A DNA stretch of 64,000 bases from Streptomyces bluensis (GTDB taxonomy: Bacteria; Actinomycetota; Actinomycetes; Streptomycetales; Streptomycetaceae), in NCBI RefSeq assembly GCF_014650715.1, contig NZ_BMVM01000007.1, forward strand, positions 248,001 to 312,000, given 5' to 3'. A program made the translations under genes and the position numbers. Each line of letters opens with the position of its first letter. Position 1 is the first letter of the stretch. Under the pieces are notes generated by a model, which worked only from the letters and a program-made list of their open reading frames with translations, did no database searches and was not told the DNA's origin. Positions 32,160 to 40,932 of the stretch are shown piece after piece.

Positions 32160-33986
32160 TCAGCGGCCGACCGCGTACCCCTGCATCCCCCGTGGGTTCG
32201 CCGCCGCGGACAGCAGGCCGGTCTCCGGATCGCGGGCGACCGCGCACAGCCGGCCCTCGCTCCAGGCGTCGCCGACCGTCACGTCGTGTCCGCGCCGTCG
32301 TAGTTCCGCCACGACCCCGGACGGCATGCGGGACTCGACCGTGACGCTGCCGGGGCGCATACCGCGGGGGTAGAAGGAGCCGGGGAAGCCGTCGTTGTGC
32401 CAGTTCGGCGCGTCGATCGCGCCCTGGAGGTCGAGACCGCCACGGACGTGGGGGCGCAGGGCGACCGCGAGGAAGAAGTGCAGCTGCCACTGGTCCTGCT
32501 GGTCGCCGCCGGGCGTGCCGAACGCCATGACCGGCACGCCGTCGCGCAGGGCGAGCGACGGCGTGAGCGTGGTGCGGGGCCGGCGGCCGGGGGTGAGGGA
32601 GTTCGGCAGGCCCTCGTCCAGCCACGTCATCTGCAGCCGGGTGCCGAGCGGGAAGCCGAGCTCGGGCACGACCGGGTTGGACTGGAGCCAGCCGCCGCTG
32701 GGTGTGGCCGCGACCATGTTGCCCCAGCGGTCGACGACGTCCAGGTGGCAGGTGTCGCCGCGGGTGCCCCCGTGGGCCGCGACGTCCGGCTCACCCGGGA
32801 CCGGCGACAGCGGGCTCTTCGCGACCGTCGGCTCGCCGACTCCCAGCACGTCGAACCCGGGCTCGTCGGTGGCCACCACGCGCGCGTGGGCACTCAGCCG
32901 CGGAACGCGCCCTCCGGGGCTGCCGGGTCGCAGCTCGTACGACGCCGTGTCGCCGACGAGCGCGCGCCGTGCGGCGTTGTACTCCTCCGACAGAAGATCG
33001 CCGAGCGGCACGTCGGCCGCGTCCCCGTACCAGGCCTCCCGGTCCGCCATGGCGAGCTTGCAGCCCTCGACGAGGAGGTGCACGTACTCGGCGGACCCGT
33101 AACGCGGCAGTTCCGGCGGGAGGAGCGCGAGTTGCTGCAACAGCACCGGGCCCTGGCTCCAGGGGCCCGCCTTGCACAGGGTCCAGCCGTTCCAGTCGTA
33201 TGTCACCGGCGGCTCGTAGGACGCGGACCAGGACGCCAGGTCGGCCGCCGTGAGCGTGCCGGTGTGGCGCTCGCCGCTGGTGTCCATGGTGGGCCGCGCG
33301 GACTGCCGCAGCAGCGCCTCGGCGATGAAGCCGGACCGCCACACCTGACGTGCCGCCTCGATCTCGGCCACGCGGTCCCCCGCGCCGGACACCTCGGCGA
33401 GCAGCCGTTTCCAGGTGGCGGCCAGGGCCGGGTTGCGGAACAGCTCGCCCGCGCGCGGGGGCTTCCCACCGGGCAGGTACACCTCCGCCGACGAGACCCA
33501 CTCCTCCTCGAAGAGGGCACGCACTGTCTCGACGGTCTCGCCGAGGCGCTCCACGGGCGGGTGCCCGTCCTGTGCGTACCCGATGGCGTACTTCAGGACG
33601 TCGGCCAGGGGCTTCGTCCCGTGGTCGCGCAGGAGCAGCATCCAGGCGTCGAACGCACCGGGGACGGCCTCCGCGAGCGGGCCCGTACCGGGTACGAGAT
33701 CCAAACCGAGTCCCTTGTAGTGCTCGATCGTGGCCCCGGCGGGCGCGACGCCCTGGCCGCACAGCACCCTGACCTCGCCGCCCGCCGGGGCGAGGATGAT
33801 CGGGACCTCGCCCGCCGGGCCGTTGAGGTGGGGTTCGACGACGTGCAGCACGAAACCCGCGGCCACGGCCGCGTCGTACGCGTTGCCGCCGTCCTCCAGG
33901 ACCGCCATCGCCGACTGTGAGGCGAGCCAGTGGGTGGAGGACACCATGCCGAAGGTGCCCGAAAGGGTGGGCCGGGTGGTGAACAT
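32160..33986 (-). CDS. Gamma-glutamyltransferase family protein, no signal peptide
   Basis: A 608-aa Ntn-hydrolase of the GGT family. It should self-cleave before the Thr in GGTRGDTCHLDVVDRWG (the TTHYSV position of E. coli), giving large and small subunits. Other blocks are the N-terminal SSTHWLASQSAMAVLEDGGN and FGTPGGDQQDQW near the oxyanion site. Unlike classical GGT it starts directly with the catalytic chain (MFTTRPTLSG) and lacks a signal peptide, so it is probably cytosolic. The second residue after cleavage is Cys instead of Thr. GAGGTGAG precedes the ATG. Substrate unknown; cephalosporin-acylase-like or other amidase activity is possible. Confidence 0.85.
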   Translation of the reverse strand: MFTTRPTLSGTFGMVSSTHWLASQSAMAVLEDGGNAYDAAVAAGFVLHVVEPHLNGPAGEVPIILAPAGGEVRVLCGQGVAPAGATIEHYKGLGLDLVPGTGPLAEAVPGAFDAWMLLLRDHGTKPLADVLKYAIGYAQDGHPPVERLGETVETVRALFEEEWVSSAEVYLPGGKPPRAGELFRNPALAATWKRLLAEVSGAGDRVAEIEAARQVWRSGFIAEALLRQSARPTMDTSGERHTGTLTAADLASWSASYEPPVTYDWNGWTLCKAGPWSQGPVLLQQLALLPPELPRYGSAEYVHLLVEGCKLAMADREAWYGDAADVPLGDLLSEEYNAARRALVGDTASYELRPGSPGGRVPRLSAHARVVATDEPGFDVLGVGEPTVAKSPLSPVPGEPDVAAHGGTRGDTCHLDVVDRWGNMVAATPSGGWLQSNPVVPELGFPLGTRLQMTWLDEGLPNSLTPGRRPRTTLTPSLALRDGVPVMAFGTPGGDQQDQWQLHFFLAVALRPHVRGGLDLQGAIDAPNWHNDGFPGSFYPRGMRPGSVTVESRMPSGVVAELRRRGHDVTVGDAWSEGRLCAVARDPETGLLSAAANPRGMQGYAVGR

Positions 33987-34128
33987 GCACTCTCACCTCG
34001 TTGGTCACGCGCGTCGGTCGCTCCGATCATCGCTCAGGACCTGCCCACGTGAGCAGCGCGCATGCGTCCCCGGCTCCCCCGCCTCGTCACACGGTCACCC
34101 GGCCCGTCTCCAGCACGGCCGGCACGGG

Positions 34129-34962
34129 CTACGGACGGCGCCTGCCCGCCGTCAGCAGATGCCCGCTCACGCCCAGCAGCGACGGTTCGGACTCGATGCG
34201 CCGGGTCGCCGCGAGGACGGCCTCCCGTCGCTCCGGGTCGTCCAGCCACTCCTCGACACCGCCCATCAGCCAGGCGACGCCCTCCACGCCGTACTGGCCC
34301 TCGTGAGCCAGCCCCGCCTCGGTGAACTCGCCGGGGACTTCGGTGGGGTCGGCGAAGTAGGCGGTGGTGAAGAGCGGGTCCTCGGGTGCGTGCGTGTGGT
34401 GGCCGTCGCCCAGGGCGGCGTCGGTCCGCGCGCGGTGCTCCGGTGTGAAGTAGTACCCCAGCTGAAGGCCGTCGTGGAGCCCCGCGAAGCGGTTGATCGT
34501 GGCCGCGACGACCAGCCCGCCCGGACGGACGGCGCGATGCGCCTCGGCGAGCGCACGCACCCGGTCGGCGCGCTCCGGCAGGTGGTAGAGGGGCCCGAGC
34601 AGGAGCACGACGTCGTACGCCGCGTCCTCGGCGGGCAGTGCGCGGGCGTCTCCGGGACGGACACGGACGCCCGGCAGTCGCGCGGCCTGTTCCAGGTGCA
34701 GGGGCACGGGGTCCACGAGTTCCACCTCGTACCCGTCGCGAGCCAGCCACTCCGCGTGCACACCGCTGCCGCCGCCGACGTCGAGCACGCGCGCGGGCGC
34801 CTCCGGCAGGAGTCGGCGCAGCACCTCCTGAGTGCGCCAGAACTCCAGCCGTCCGGCGCCCCGTTTGAGGCGGGCGTCCTCCTCCCCTCGCTCGTAGTAG
34901 GCGAGGATCTCGTCGCGCAGGGAGGGCGGTGGGGGCTCAGTGGCGGGCTGTGGCTGAGTCAT
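34129..34962 (-). CDS. Class I SAM-dependent methyltransferase
   Basis: A 277-aa methyltransferase with a standard Rossmann core: motif I RVLDVGGGSGVHAEWLA (about residues 58-74), motif II VELVDPVPLHLEQA, motif III RVRPGDARALPAEDAAYDVV and the VRPGGLVVAATIN strand. The C-terminal part (GLHDGLQLGYYFTPEHR) is typical of small-molecule methyltransferases of actinomycetes. No neighbour reveals the acceptor. A set of 28-bp repeats containing AACCGGTT lies directly upstream. Confidence 0.88.
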   Translation of the reverse strand: MTQPQPATEPPPPSLRDEILAYYERGEEDARLKRGAGRLEFWRTQEVLRRLLPEAPARVLDVGGGSGVHAEWLARDGYEVELVDPVPLHLEQAARLPGVRVRPGDARALPAEDAAYDVVLLLGPLYHLPERADRVRALAEAHRAVRPGGLVVAATINRFAGLHDGLQLGYYFTPEHRARTDAALGDGHHTHAPEDPLFTTAYFADPTEVPGEFTEAGLAHEGQYGVEGVAWLMGGVEEWLDDPERREAVLAATRRIESEPSLLGVSGHLLTAGRRRP

Positions 34963-34992
34963 GCGTCAAGGCTGCTGATCCCGGAGAGCGCC

Positions 34993-35090
34993 CCGCAACC
35001 GGTTAATGCAGGGCGGCGTGCCGCAACCGGTTGGTGCAGGGAGGCGGCCGCAACCCGTTGCTCCCGGTCGTACGGCCCGTGCAACCCGCT
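34993..35090 (-). repeat. Four degenerate 28-bp tandem repeats with an AACCGGTT core
   Basis: CCGCAACCGGTTRRTGCAGGG units recur about every 28 bp. Cores are at 34997-35004 and 35025-35032 (perfect palindrome AACCGGTT), 35052-35059 (AACCCGTT) and 35083-35090 (AACCCGCT). The array lies between the DUF4232 stop and the methyltransferase start on the same strand. The even spacing of under three helical turns suggests an operator array, but it could be a decaying minisatellite. Confidence 0.7.
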
Positions 35091-35091
35091 G

Positions 35092-35727
35092 TCAGGGAGT
35101 CCTCTTCCACGCCGTCGTCCCCAGGACGTTCTCCGGGCCGATGTCCAGGTAGTCCTCGGCACGTACGGTCGTGGCGCCGTCTCCCTTCCGGGCTGCGACC
35201 CGCAGATAGATGCCCTTCCCGGCGGCCATCCGCCAGTACAGGCCGGCGCCGGCGGTCTCGCCCGGAGCCAGGGTCAGCGGCTCGGGGCCGGGGTCCTCCG
35301 GGGCCATGGACACCTCGTCCGTGCCCTCGGCGGTGCGTACTCCCTCCAGGGGCGCGCCCGCCTCGTCGAGCACGCTGACGGCAGGGTAGCCGTTCAACTC
35401 GTACGGCTCGGCAGAGCAGTTGGTCACGGTGAGGGTCATGGCGCGCAGCCCCATGGCGGCGCTGACCGGACCGGTACCGAAGCGCACACCGGACGGCGGA
35501 CAGCCCTGCCGCGGCTGGACCGGTACCGACGGCGAGGCATCGGGAGTCACGGACGCGGGCGGCGGGGCGGGCGGAGGCGCGGGCGGCCGGGTCGTGGCCG
35601 GCGGCCGTTCGGGATCGGGGTCGAACTCACGCTCCAACTCGGTGGAAAGCCCGCATCCACTCACGCACAACGCCAGCACGCCGACGAGGAGCGCGTACCG
35701 GGACGAGGTGCGGCGTATCGCGATCAC
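35092..35727 (-). CDS. DUF4232-type lipoprotein
   Basis: A 211-aa exported lipoprotein. A short basic start (MIAIRRTSSR) and hydrophobic YALLVGVLALCVSGC end in a lipobox with the lipidated Cys near residue 25. A Pro/Ala-rich linker (about 40-65) leads to a beta-sandwich DUF4232 domain with a CPPSGVRFG opening and VTNCSAEPYELNGYPAVSVL, a probable disulfide. It should sit on the outer face of the membrane; function unknown. The GTG start at 35727 has GAGGA 7 nt upstream. The gene ends 2 bp before the tandem repeat array. Confidence 0.8.
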   Translation of the reverse strand: MIAIRRTSSRYALLVGVLALCVSGCGLSTELEREFDPDPERPPATTRPPAPPPAPPPASVTPDASPSVPVQPRQGCPPSGVRFGTGPVSAAMGLRAMTLTVTNCSAEPYELNGYPAVSVLDEAGAPLEGVRTAEGTDEVSMAPEDPGPEPLTLAPGETAGAGLYWRMAAGKGIYLRVAARKGDGATTVRAEDYLDIGPENVLGTTAWKRTP

Positions 35728-35898
35728 ACGCCGATCCTCGCACGCGCTCGACGATCTCCCGGGTCGTGGGTTCCCGTGAAGCCTCAGTGATCGAGCAGCC
35801 ACGGAGCGAGTTGGCACTTTCGCCCCACAGCCATGCATGTGACACTGGCGTCCCCCACCCTGTGCGGAACGCCGCACCGACTCCCCCGAGACCACACC

Positions 35899-36570
35899 GT
35901 GCGTGAACTTCCACTGCCGCTCGCTCTCACCGCTCGGCTGCTGCCGGTCGCCGTACTCGCCTCGGCCGGCTGGGCGTTGTCGTCCGGTCCGTTCGCCGCG
36001 ACCGAGGCCGGCGAGCAGGCCCCGGCCCGGAAGGACGCTGCCGCGTCCGGGTCCGACGAGTCCGCTCCTTCGGCGTCCGCGGCTTCCAAGACCTACTCCC
36101 AGGCGCCCGCGCCCTGCTCCGGCATCTCGGAGAAGACCGTCAAGTCCCTTGTCCCGGACGCCAAGACGGCAGGGAAGGAGATAACGTCCACCGACAAGGC
36201 CGTGCGCCGCACCTGCTCCTGGAACGCGCTCAAGGGGTTCGACTACCGCTGGCTCGACGTCTCGTACGAGATCAAGGCCTCCGACGACAAGGCCCGGACC
36301 GCCTACGAACAGCGTGTGAAGGAGAAGAGCGGCGGAGGGACGGTACCGGGTCTCGGTGACACGGCCTACTCCGTCGTGAACCTCACCACCGAGGACAAGC
36401 AGCAGACACGCGAGGGCATGGTGATCGCCCGCGCCTCCAACGCCCTGGTCGTGGTCACGTACAACGGCAGCGACTTCGAGACCAAGAAGGCGCCGGCCAC
36501 GGACGAGATCAACAAGGGTGCCATCAGGGCCGCGAAGGAGGCGGTGGCCGCGCTGGACGACGCCCCGTAG
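35899..36570 (+). CDS. Exported DUF3558-like protein
   Basis: A 223-aa secreted protein. The GTG at 35899 gives MRELPLPLALTARLLPVAVL as the signal sequence, followed by an Ala/Ser/Asp-rich linker. The folded part starts at PCSGISEKTVKSLVPDAK and has a second Cys in RRTCSWNAL, the two-Cys pattern of DUF3558 lipoproteins, though no lipobox Cys is present. It ends with a QRV/DTAYS beta-rich half. An in-frame ATG at 35833 would place 22 residues before the signal sequence, so the GTG is preferred. It is divergent from the DUF4232 gene. Confidence 0.72.
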   Translation: MRELPLPLALTARLLPVAVLASAGWALSSGPFAATEAGEQAPARKDAAASGSDESAPSASAASKTYSQAPAPCSGISEKTVKSLVPDAKTAGKEITSTDKAVRRTCSWNALKGFDYRWLDVSYEIKASDDKARTAYEQRVKEKSGGGTVPGLGDTAYSVVNLTTEDKQQTREGMVIARASNALVVVTYNGSDFETKKAPATDEINKGAIRAAKEAVAALDDAP

Positions 36571-36701
36571 AGGAATCGTTCCAGCACGGCCTGGTGCGTC
36601 GTCGAGGGCGTCGAAAGCGCCGCGGCCAAGCCGGGCGGCCACCGATTGAATCGCACGATGGCCGACGAGACACTGGTCGAGCCGTGCCCGGGCCCAGCGT
36701 G

Positions 36702-36779
36702 ATGTCGAAGGAGACCCAACTCGTCCTGGACGCAATGGACATGGGCCTGTGGCAGCGCGACCGCGAAGGTCTGAGCTGG
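36702..36779 (+). pseudogene. Short fragment resembling an IS3-family transposase (integrase core)
   Basis: Twenty-six codons read MSKETQLVLDAMDMGLWQRD and continue REGLSW. This resembles the LVLDALEMALWxRDREG helix that precedes the HHSDxGSQY catalytic motif in IS3-type OrfB proteins. The rest of the transposase is missing: the reading runs straight into the end of the XRE gene region. It lies in the 258-bp gap between two unrelated genes. A chance match cannot be ruled out because only about 24 residues are informative. Confidence 0.45.
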
Positions 36780-36828
36780 GGGAGGTCGGCGGCGGGGCCG
36801 ACGGGCCGGGCGGGACGCGGCGGCGGGC

Positions 36829-37746
36829 CTACGCGTGGCGGGGATCTTGTTCGCCCGCCCCGTCCCGTTGCGGCTGGGCAGTGTCCTTGCCGGCGGTGGC
36901 AGGGTGAGGGGTGGACTGGGCGTACCAGCTGGCGAGGATGCGCAGTTTTTCGAGGTCGTCGTCGGTCCTGCCGACGTAGACGAAGAGGATCTGGTCGGGG
37001 TCGCCGGGCAGGGAGAGGGCTTCGTAGGTGATGTCGAGACGGCCGACGACGGGGTGGTTGAACCGTTTGGTGCCCCAGGTGCGTTCGACGACCGTCCGCT
37101 CGGCCCACCAGGTGCGGAACTCGGGTGATATCGAGCGCAGTTCGGCTACGAATTCGGCGATCCGCGGGTCGTGGGGGTGGCGGCCGGCCTCGGCGCGCAA
37201 CACGCCGACGACCTCGGAGGTGACCTGCGCCCAGTCGAGGTACAGGGAGCGGGCGGCGGGGTCGAGGAGCATCCAGCGCAGCAGGTTGCGTTCGTCGGCC
37301 GGGCGGTGGTTGAACGGCGTGAACAGCGCGTCGAGGAGGTCGTTGGAGGCCAGGACCTCGTTGCGGCGGCCGAGGACGAAGGCGGGTTGGTCCTGCAGGC
37401 CGTTCAGCATGCGCAGCAGGTCGGGCCGCACCTGTTGGGTCGGCGCCTGCTGCGGGCTGCGGCGGGGCTGGGGGCGCAGCAGGTCGCGCAGGTACTGGGT
37501 TTCGGCCTGGGTGAGCCGCAGGGCCTCGGCGATGGAGAGGATGACGCCTTCGGAGGCGCTGGTGAGCCGTCCCTGCTCCAGGCGGGTGTAGTAGTCCACG
37601 CTGACCCCGGCGAGCTGCGCGACCTCTTCGCGGCGCAGGCCGGGCACCCGTCGGCCCGGGTAGTTCGCCAGGCCGACCTGGGAGGGGCGGACCGCGTCAC
37701 GCCGGGTGCGCAGGAACTTCTTGATCTCCTCGGCATTGTTCGCCAT
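36829..37746 (-). CDS. XRE-family regulator with MmyB-like ligand domain
   Basis: A 305-aa regulator. The helix-turn-helix (about residues 28-75) has the characteristic PGRRVPGLRREEVAQLAGVS then VDYYTRLEQGR. The C-terminal MmyB-like PAS-type domain (about 105-285) includes NEVLASNDLLDALF and HPVVGRLDITYEALSLPGDP, typical of Streptomyces regulators that face SDR or oxidoreductase genes. Here a short-chain dehydrogenase gene lies divergent at 38031, the likely target. GGAGG ends only 2 nt before the ATG at 37746, so an upstream CTG/other start is possible. Confidence 0.9.
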   Translation of the reverse strand: MANNAEEIKKFLRTRRDAVRPSQVGLANYPGRRVPGLRREEVAQLAGVSVDYYTRLEQGRLTSASEGVILSIAEALRLTQAETQYLRDLLRPQPRRSPQQAPTQQVRPDLLRMLNGLQDQPAFVLGRRNEVLASNDLLDALFTPFNHRPADERNLLRWMLLDPAARSLYLDWAQVTSEVVGVLRAEAGRHPHDPRIAEFVAELRSISPEFRTWWAERTVVERTWGTKRFNHPVVGRLDITYEALSLPGDPDQILFVYVGRTDDDLEKLRILASWYAQSTPHPATAGKDTAQPQRDGAGEQDPRHA

Positions 37747-38030
37747 GGCCTCCAGTGTTCCCTGGCTTGCGGAGGGGATCCACTGGCGTGGGGGGGAAGG
37801 TTTTTCCCCGGCAGCAGTGGCCCCCGCCAGTGGCTTGGCCTGCGGCTTCTCGGCGTGCATGAATGGTGGGGCGGCCATCGCGGTGCCCCGCAAAGGGTCC
37901 GCAGTCCGCCTGCCGGGTGCGTGGCACCGGCCGGGGCGGGCGCCGCTTCACCCCGTACACCGCACCCCGTCGCCGTCACCCGTTGTGATCGCTGTGGGAG
38001 GGTGCGCCCATCCCGAGGAAGATCCGCATC

Positions 38031-38885
38031 GTGACTGTTCAGCAGAAGGTCTGGTTCATCACCGGCTGCTCGACCGGCTTCGGCCGCGCTCTGGCCCAGG
38101 AGGTCCTCGCCGCCGGCCACAAGGCGGTGGTCACCGCCCGCAACGTCGCTCAGGTCCAGGATCTCGTCGAGGGCAACGACCAGGCGCTCGCCCTGCCCCT
38201 CGACGTCACCGACGCCACACAGGTCAGGGAGGCCGTCGAGGCCGCCGAGAAGCACTTCGGCGGCCTCGATGTGCTGGTCAACAACGCCGGCATTGGCTAC
38301 TTCGCCGCCGTGGAGGAGAGCACCGACGACGAGATCCGCCGGATCTTCGACATCAACGTCTTCGGTCTGTCCGACGTCATCCGCGCCGTCCTGCCGGGCA
38401 TGCGCGCGCGCCGCTCGGGAACGATCGTGAACTTCTCCTCCATCGGAGGACTGCGCGCCTTCCCGGCCGTCGGCTACTACGCCGCCACCAAGTTCGCCGT
38501 CGAGGGCCTGACCGACGCCCTGCGCCAGGAGGTCGCCCCGCTGGGGATCACCACGCTGCTCGTCGAGCCCGGCCCCTTCCGCACCGACTGGGCCGGCCGG
38601 TCCGCCAACGAGACGCTGCCCGAGCGCGAGATCGCCGACTACGCCGACACGGTCGGCGCGCAGCGTGCCGCGTTCCGCGCGGACACCGGCAAGGAGCCCG
38701 GTGACCCCCAGGCCGCCGCCCGGGCGATCATCACCGCGCTCTCCGCCGACACCCACCCCCAGCGCCTGCTGCTGGGCGCCCCGGCGTACGACATGGCGAT
38801 CGAGCAGCTGGAGTCGATGCTCGCCGAAGTCCGCGCAAACGAGGCGCTGACCCTGTCGGCCGACTTCGACGCTTCCACCGCCTGA
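38031..38885 (+). CDS. Short-chain dehydrogenase/reductase
   Basis: A 284-aa classical SDR using NAD(P)H. The cofactor loop is WFITGCSTGFGRALAQEVLA (TGxxxGxG), the stabilising NNAG is in VLVNNAGIGYF, the catalytic Ser in NFSSIGGLRAFPAV and the YxxxK in YYAATKFAVEG. The tail EQLESMLAEVRANEALTLS matches a large actinomycete SDR group of unknown substrate. It starts at GTG 38031 and is divergent from the MmyB-type regulator 284 bp away. Confidence 0.9.
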   Translation: MTVQQKVWFITGCSTGFGRALAQEVLAAGHKAVVTARNVAQVQDLVEGNDQALALPLDVTDATQVREAVEAAEKHFGGLDVLVNNAGIGYFAAVEESTDDEIRRIFDINVFGLSDVIRAVLPGMRARRSGTIVNFSSIGGLRAFPAVGYYAATKFAVEGLTDALRQEVAPLGITTLLVEPGPFRTDWAGRSANETLPEREIADYADTVGAQRAAFRADTGKEPGDPQAAARAIITALSADTHPQRLLLGAPAYDMAIEQLESMLAEVRANEALTLSADFDASTA

Positions 38886-39078
38886 TGGTGCGTCAGGCCC
38901 GTCGGCCGGTGACGACGCCGTACCACGGCCTGTCACCGGCCGGTGGCGCCCCGGCAGCTCCGACGCCGCACGCCCGGCGCCGGACTGCCGCACAGCCTGA
39001 CCCGAGCTGCCCGCCCGCAGCGGTCGGCCACCGGCAGCACCGAAACGACCGCCCCCACACGGAAACGGAGCACCTCTC

Positions 39079-39882
39079 ATGAGCAGCACCCCCTCCACCC
39101 GCCCCCTGGCTCTGGTCACCGGGGCCTCCAGCGGCATCGGCTACGAGATCGCCCGCCTGTGCGCCGCCAACGGCTTCGACCTCGTCGCCACCGGCCGCAG
39201 CGAGAGGATCGACGAGGCAGCCGAGCAGTTCACCCGCGACGGCGCCCACGTCACCCCCGTCAGGGCCGACCTCGCCGAGGCGAACGGAGTCGAGAGGGTG
39301 TGGACGGCCGTGGAGGCCACCGGCCGCCCGCTGGACGCCGCGGTCCTCAACGCCGGACGCAGCATCGGCGGCGCCTTCCTCGACACCGACCTCGACGATG
39401 AACTCTCCCTGATCTCCCTGAACGTCACCTCGGTCGTCCACCTCGCCAAGCACGTCGCCCGGCACATGGCCGCCCACCACGCGGGAAAGATCCTCATCAC
39501 CTCGTCGCTGTCCGCGACCCTGCCCACCCCCTACGAGACGGTGTACGGGCCCTCCCGCGCCTTCACCCGCATGTTCGCCCTCGGTCTGCGCGAGGAACTC
39601 AAGGAACACGGCGTCACCGTCACCACGCTCCTGCCCGGCGCCACCGACAGCGACTTCCACGCCCGCGCCGGCATGAACAACACCGCCTTCGGCCCCGGCA
39701 TGAAGAAGAACAGCCGCAAGGAGGTCGCCCGCCAGGGCTTCATTGCCATGATGAAAGGCCGCGCCGAGATCGTCGGCGGCGATGCCGCCACCAAGCGCAC
39801 CGCCGTCGAACATCGCTTCCTGCCCGAGACCTACAAGGCCGCGCGCCACGCCACCAGGGCCAAACCCCGCCCTCAGGATTGA
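39079..39882 (+). CDS. Short-chain dehydrogenase/reductase (DltE/YdfG-like)
   Basis: A 267-aa SDR: LALVTGASSGIGYEIARLCA for the cofactor, AVLNAGRSIGG for the NAG element, ITSSLSATLPTPYETVYGPS carrying catalytic Ser and Tyr. The active-site element reads YGPSRAF, so the Lys of YxxxK is replaced by Arg. The late segment FGPGMKKNSRKEVARQGFIAM suggests a membrane-associated dehydrogenase such as those acting on hydrophobic alcohols. ACGGAG precedes the ATG. It lies 193 bp behind the previous SDR and may share its promoter. Confidence 0.86.
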   Translation: MSSTPSTRPLALVTGASSGIGYEIARLCAANGFDLVATGRSERIDEAAEQFTRDGAHVTPVRADLAEANGVERVWTAVEATGRPLDAAVLNAGRSIGGAFLDTDLDDELSLISLNVTSVVHLAKHVARHMAAHHAGKILITSSLSATLPTPYETVYGPSRAFTRMFALGLREELKEHGVTVTTLLPGATDSDFHARAGMNNTAFGPGMKKNSRKEVARQGFIAMMKGRAEIVGGDAATKRTAVEHRFLPETYKAARHATRAKPRPQD

Positions 39883-39903
39883 GCACCGACGCTCGCCCTG
39901 TGT

Positions 39904-40083
39904 TTACCAGGGGAGTTCGCAGCTCGGAGCGCCAAGGCGTATACGGCAGCCTCGTTGGCGGCCATGACGCAGACGCGAGTGCGGGGGGGGGGAGGTGCCG
40001 TCGCTGCGTAGGAGCGTCCCGTCCAGGTCGGTCGCGACCAGCTTCGGAGGCGGCGGGGCGACGTCGGTCGGTGTGGTTGCCAT
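39904..40083 (-). pseudogene. Truncated HAD-superfamily (Cof-type) hydrolase, frameshifted at a 10-G run
   Basis: From an ATG at 40083 the minus strand reads a short Pro-rich leader, then KLVATDLDGTLLRSDGT, the phosphate-pocket motif I of Cof-type HAD hydrolases. After 31 codons the frame enters a run of ten G (plus strand 39983-39992) and continues into unrelated sequence to a TAA at 39904-39906. A functional protein needs about 270 residues, so only the N-terminus is left. Deletion plus slippage in the homopolymer explains it. A sequencing length error in the G run would not restore the missing domains. Confidence 0.72.
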
Positions 40084-40169
40084 GGTGGCCGCCGTCAGGT
40101 GTCCGCGGGGACGGCGGGGGCGATGGCGAAAATGCTCCGGAAGACGTTCTCCGTGTCCCGAAAAACTTG

Positions 40170-40874
40170 TCAGGCCACGAGGGCGTCCCGAGCGGCGATC
40201 AGGGCGGCGAGAACGTCGCGGGCGGCCGCGCGAAGGGAGGCCTCGTCCGGCTCGGCGGAGGTTTCGAGGGCCGCTTTGATCGTGTGGCTGAGCAGGTCCG
40301 CCCGATGGTCCGGGCGGAGGCCCTCACCCGGTACGGCGATGCCCCCCGTGATGAACCCGGTCAGGACCGCGTCGATCGTGTAGATCTGGTCGGCCGCCGG
40401 TGCCGTGACGGCCACCAGCCCGTGCGCCCGCCACACCTCGACAAGGCGGGCGAGGAGGGCGTGGAAGCCGAGTTCCTGGATGACCGGAACGCCGTTCGGG
40501 CTGACGGCCAGCGCACCGAGGATTTCGCTGTCACCGGCGTGGACGGCCCGGATGACGGGGTCACCGGCCTGCCGCAGGAACACCTCCCGGACCAGCCTGC
40601 CGGGCAGGGCGGCAGACGGGTCCTGCCCGACGTCGGCGGCGACGTCACCGAGCGCCTTGTGGAGGTCCCGCCGCAGCAGTTCGGCGAACAGCGCCTGCTT
40701 CGTCTTCCAGTGAAGGTAGACGGTGCCTTTCCCGATGCGGGCGCGGCGGGCGATCTCGTCGACGGTGACCCGCTTGTAGCCCCAGGCCGTCAGCAGTTCG
40801 CGCGCGGCGGCCAGGATGCGCTCGGCGCGTTCGCGGTCGGCCTGTGGGGAAGCGGCCAGGCGGTCCAGGGTCAT
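40170..40874 (-). CDS. TetR family regulator of the FAD-monooxygenase operon
   Basis: A 234-aa regulator with the TetR DNA-binding region at about residues 18-62 (VTVDEIARRARIGKGTVYLH) and an effector domain of usual size. It is transcribed away from the FAD monooxygenase gene; the shared gap contains a near-perfect 35-bp palindrome. The classical reading is a self-controlling repressor released by a small ligand, perhaps the monooxygenase substrate. Start at 40874; the next upstream in-frame codon (40910) would begin inside the palindrome. Confidence 0.88.
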   Translation of the reverse strand: MTLDRLAASPQADRERAERILAAARELLTAWGYKRVTVDEIARRARIGKGTVYLHWKTKQALFAELLRRDLHKALGDVAADVGQDPSAALPGRLVREVFLRQAGDPVIRAVHAGDSEILGALAVSPNGVPVIQELGFHALLARLVEVWRAHGLVAVTAPAADQIYTIDAVLTGFITGGIAVPGEGLRPDHRADLLSHTIKAALETSAEPDEASLRAAARDVLAALIAARDALVA

Positions 40875-40897
40875 GAGCACAGCATCCCACCCCCTGC

Positions 40898-40932
40898 ACT
40901 GGATGACCAAATTTCGAAATTGGTCATCCAGT
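40898..40932. promoter_or_regulatory. 35-bp near-perfect palindrome, probable TetR operator
   Basis: The arms ACTGGATGACCA and GGTCATCCAGT flank the palindromic core AATTTCGAAATT; symmetry is complete except for one base of offset. It starts 24 bp upstream of the TetR start codon and ends 24 bp before the monooxygenase ATG. A TATGGT -10 (40945-40950) lies 6 nt before that ATG, so the palindrome would cover the -35. AT-rich composition against the GC-rich background makes it stand out. Confidence 0.85.
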
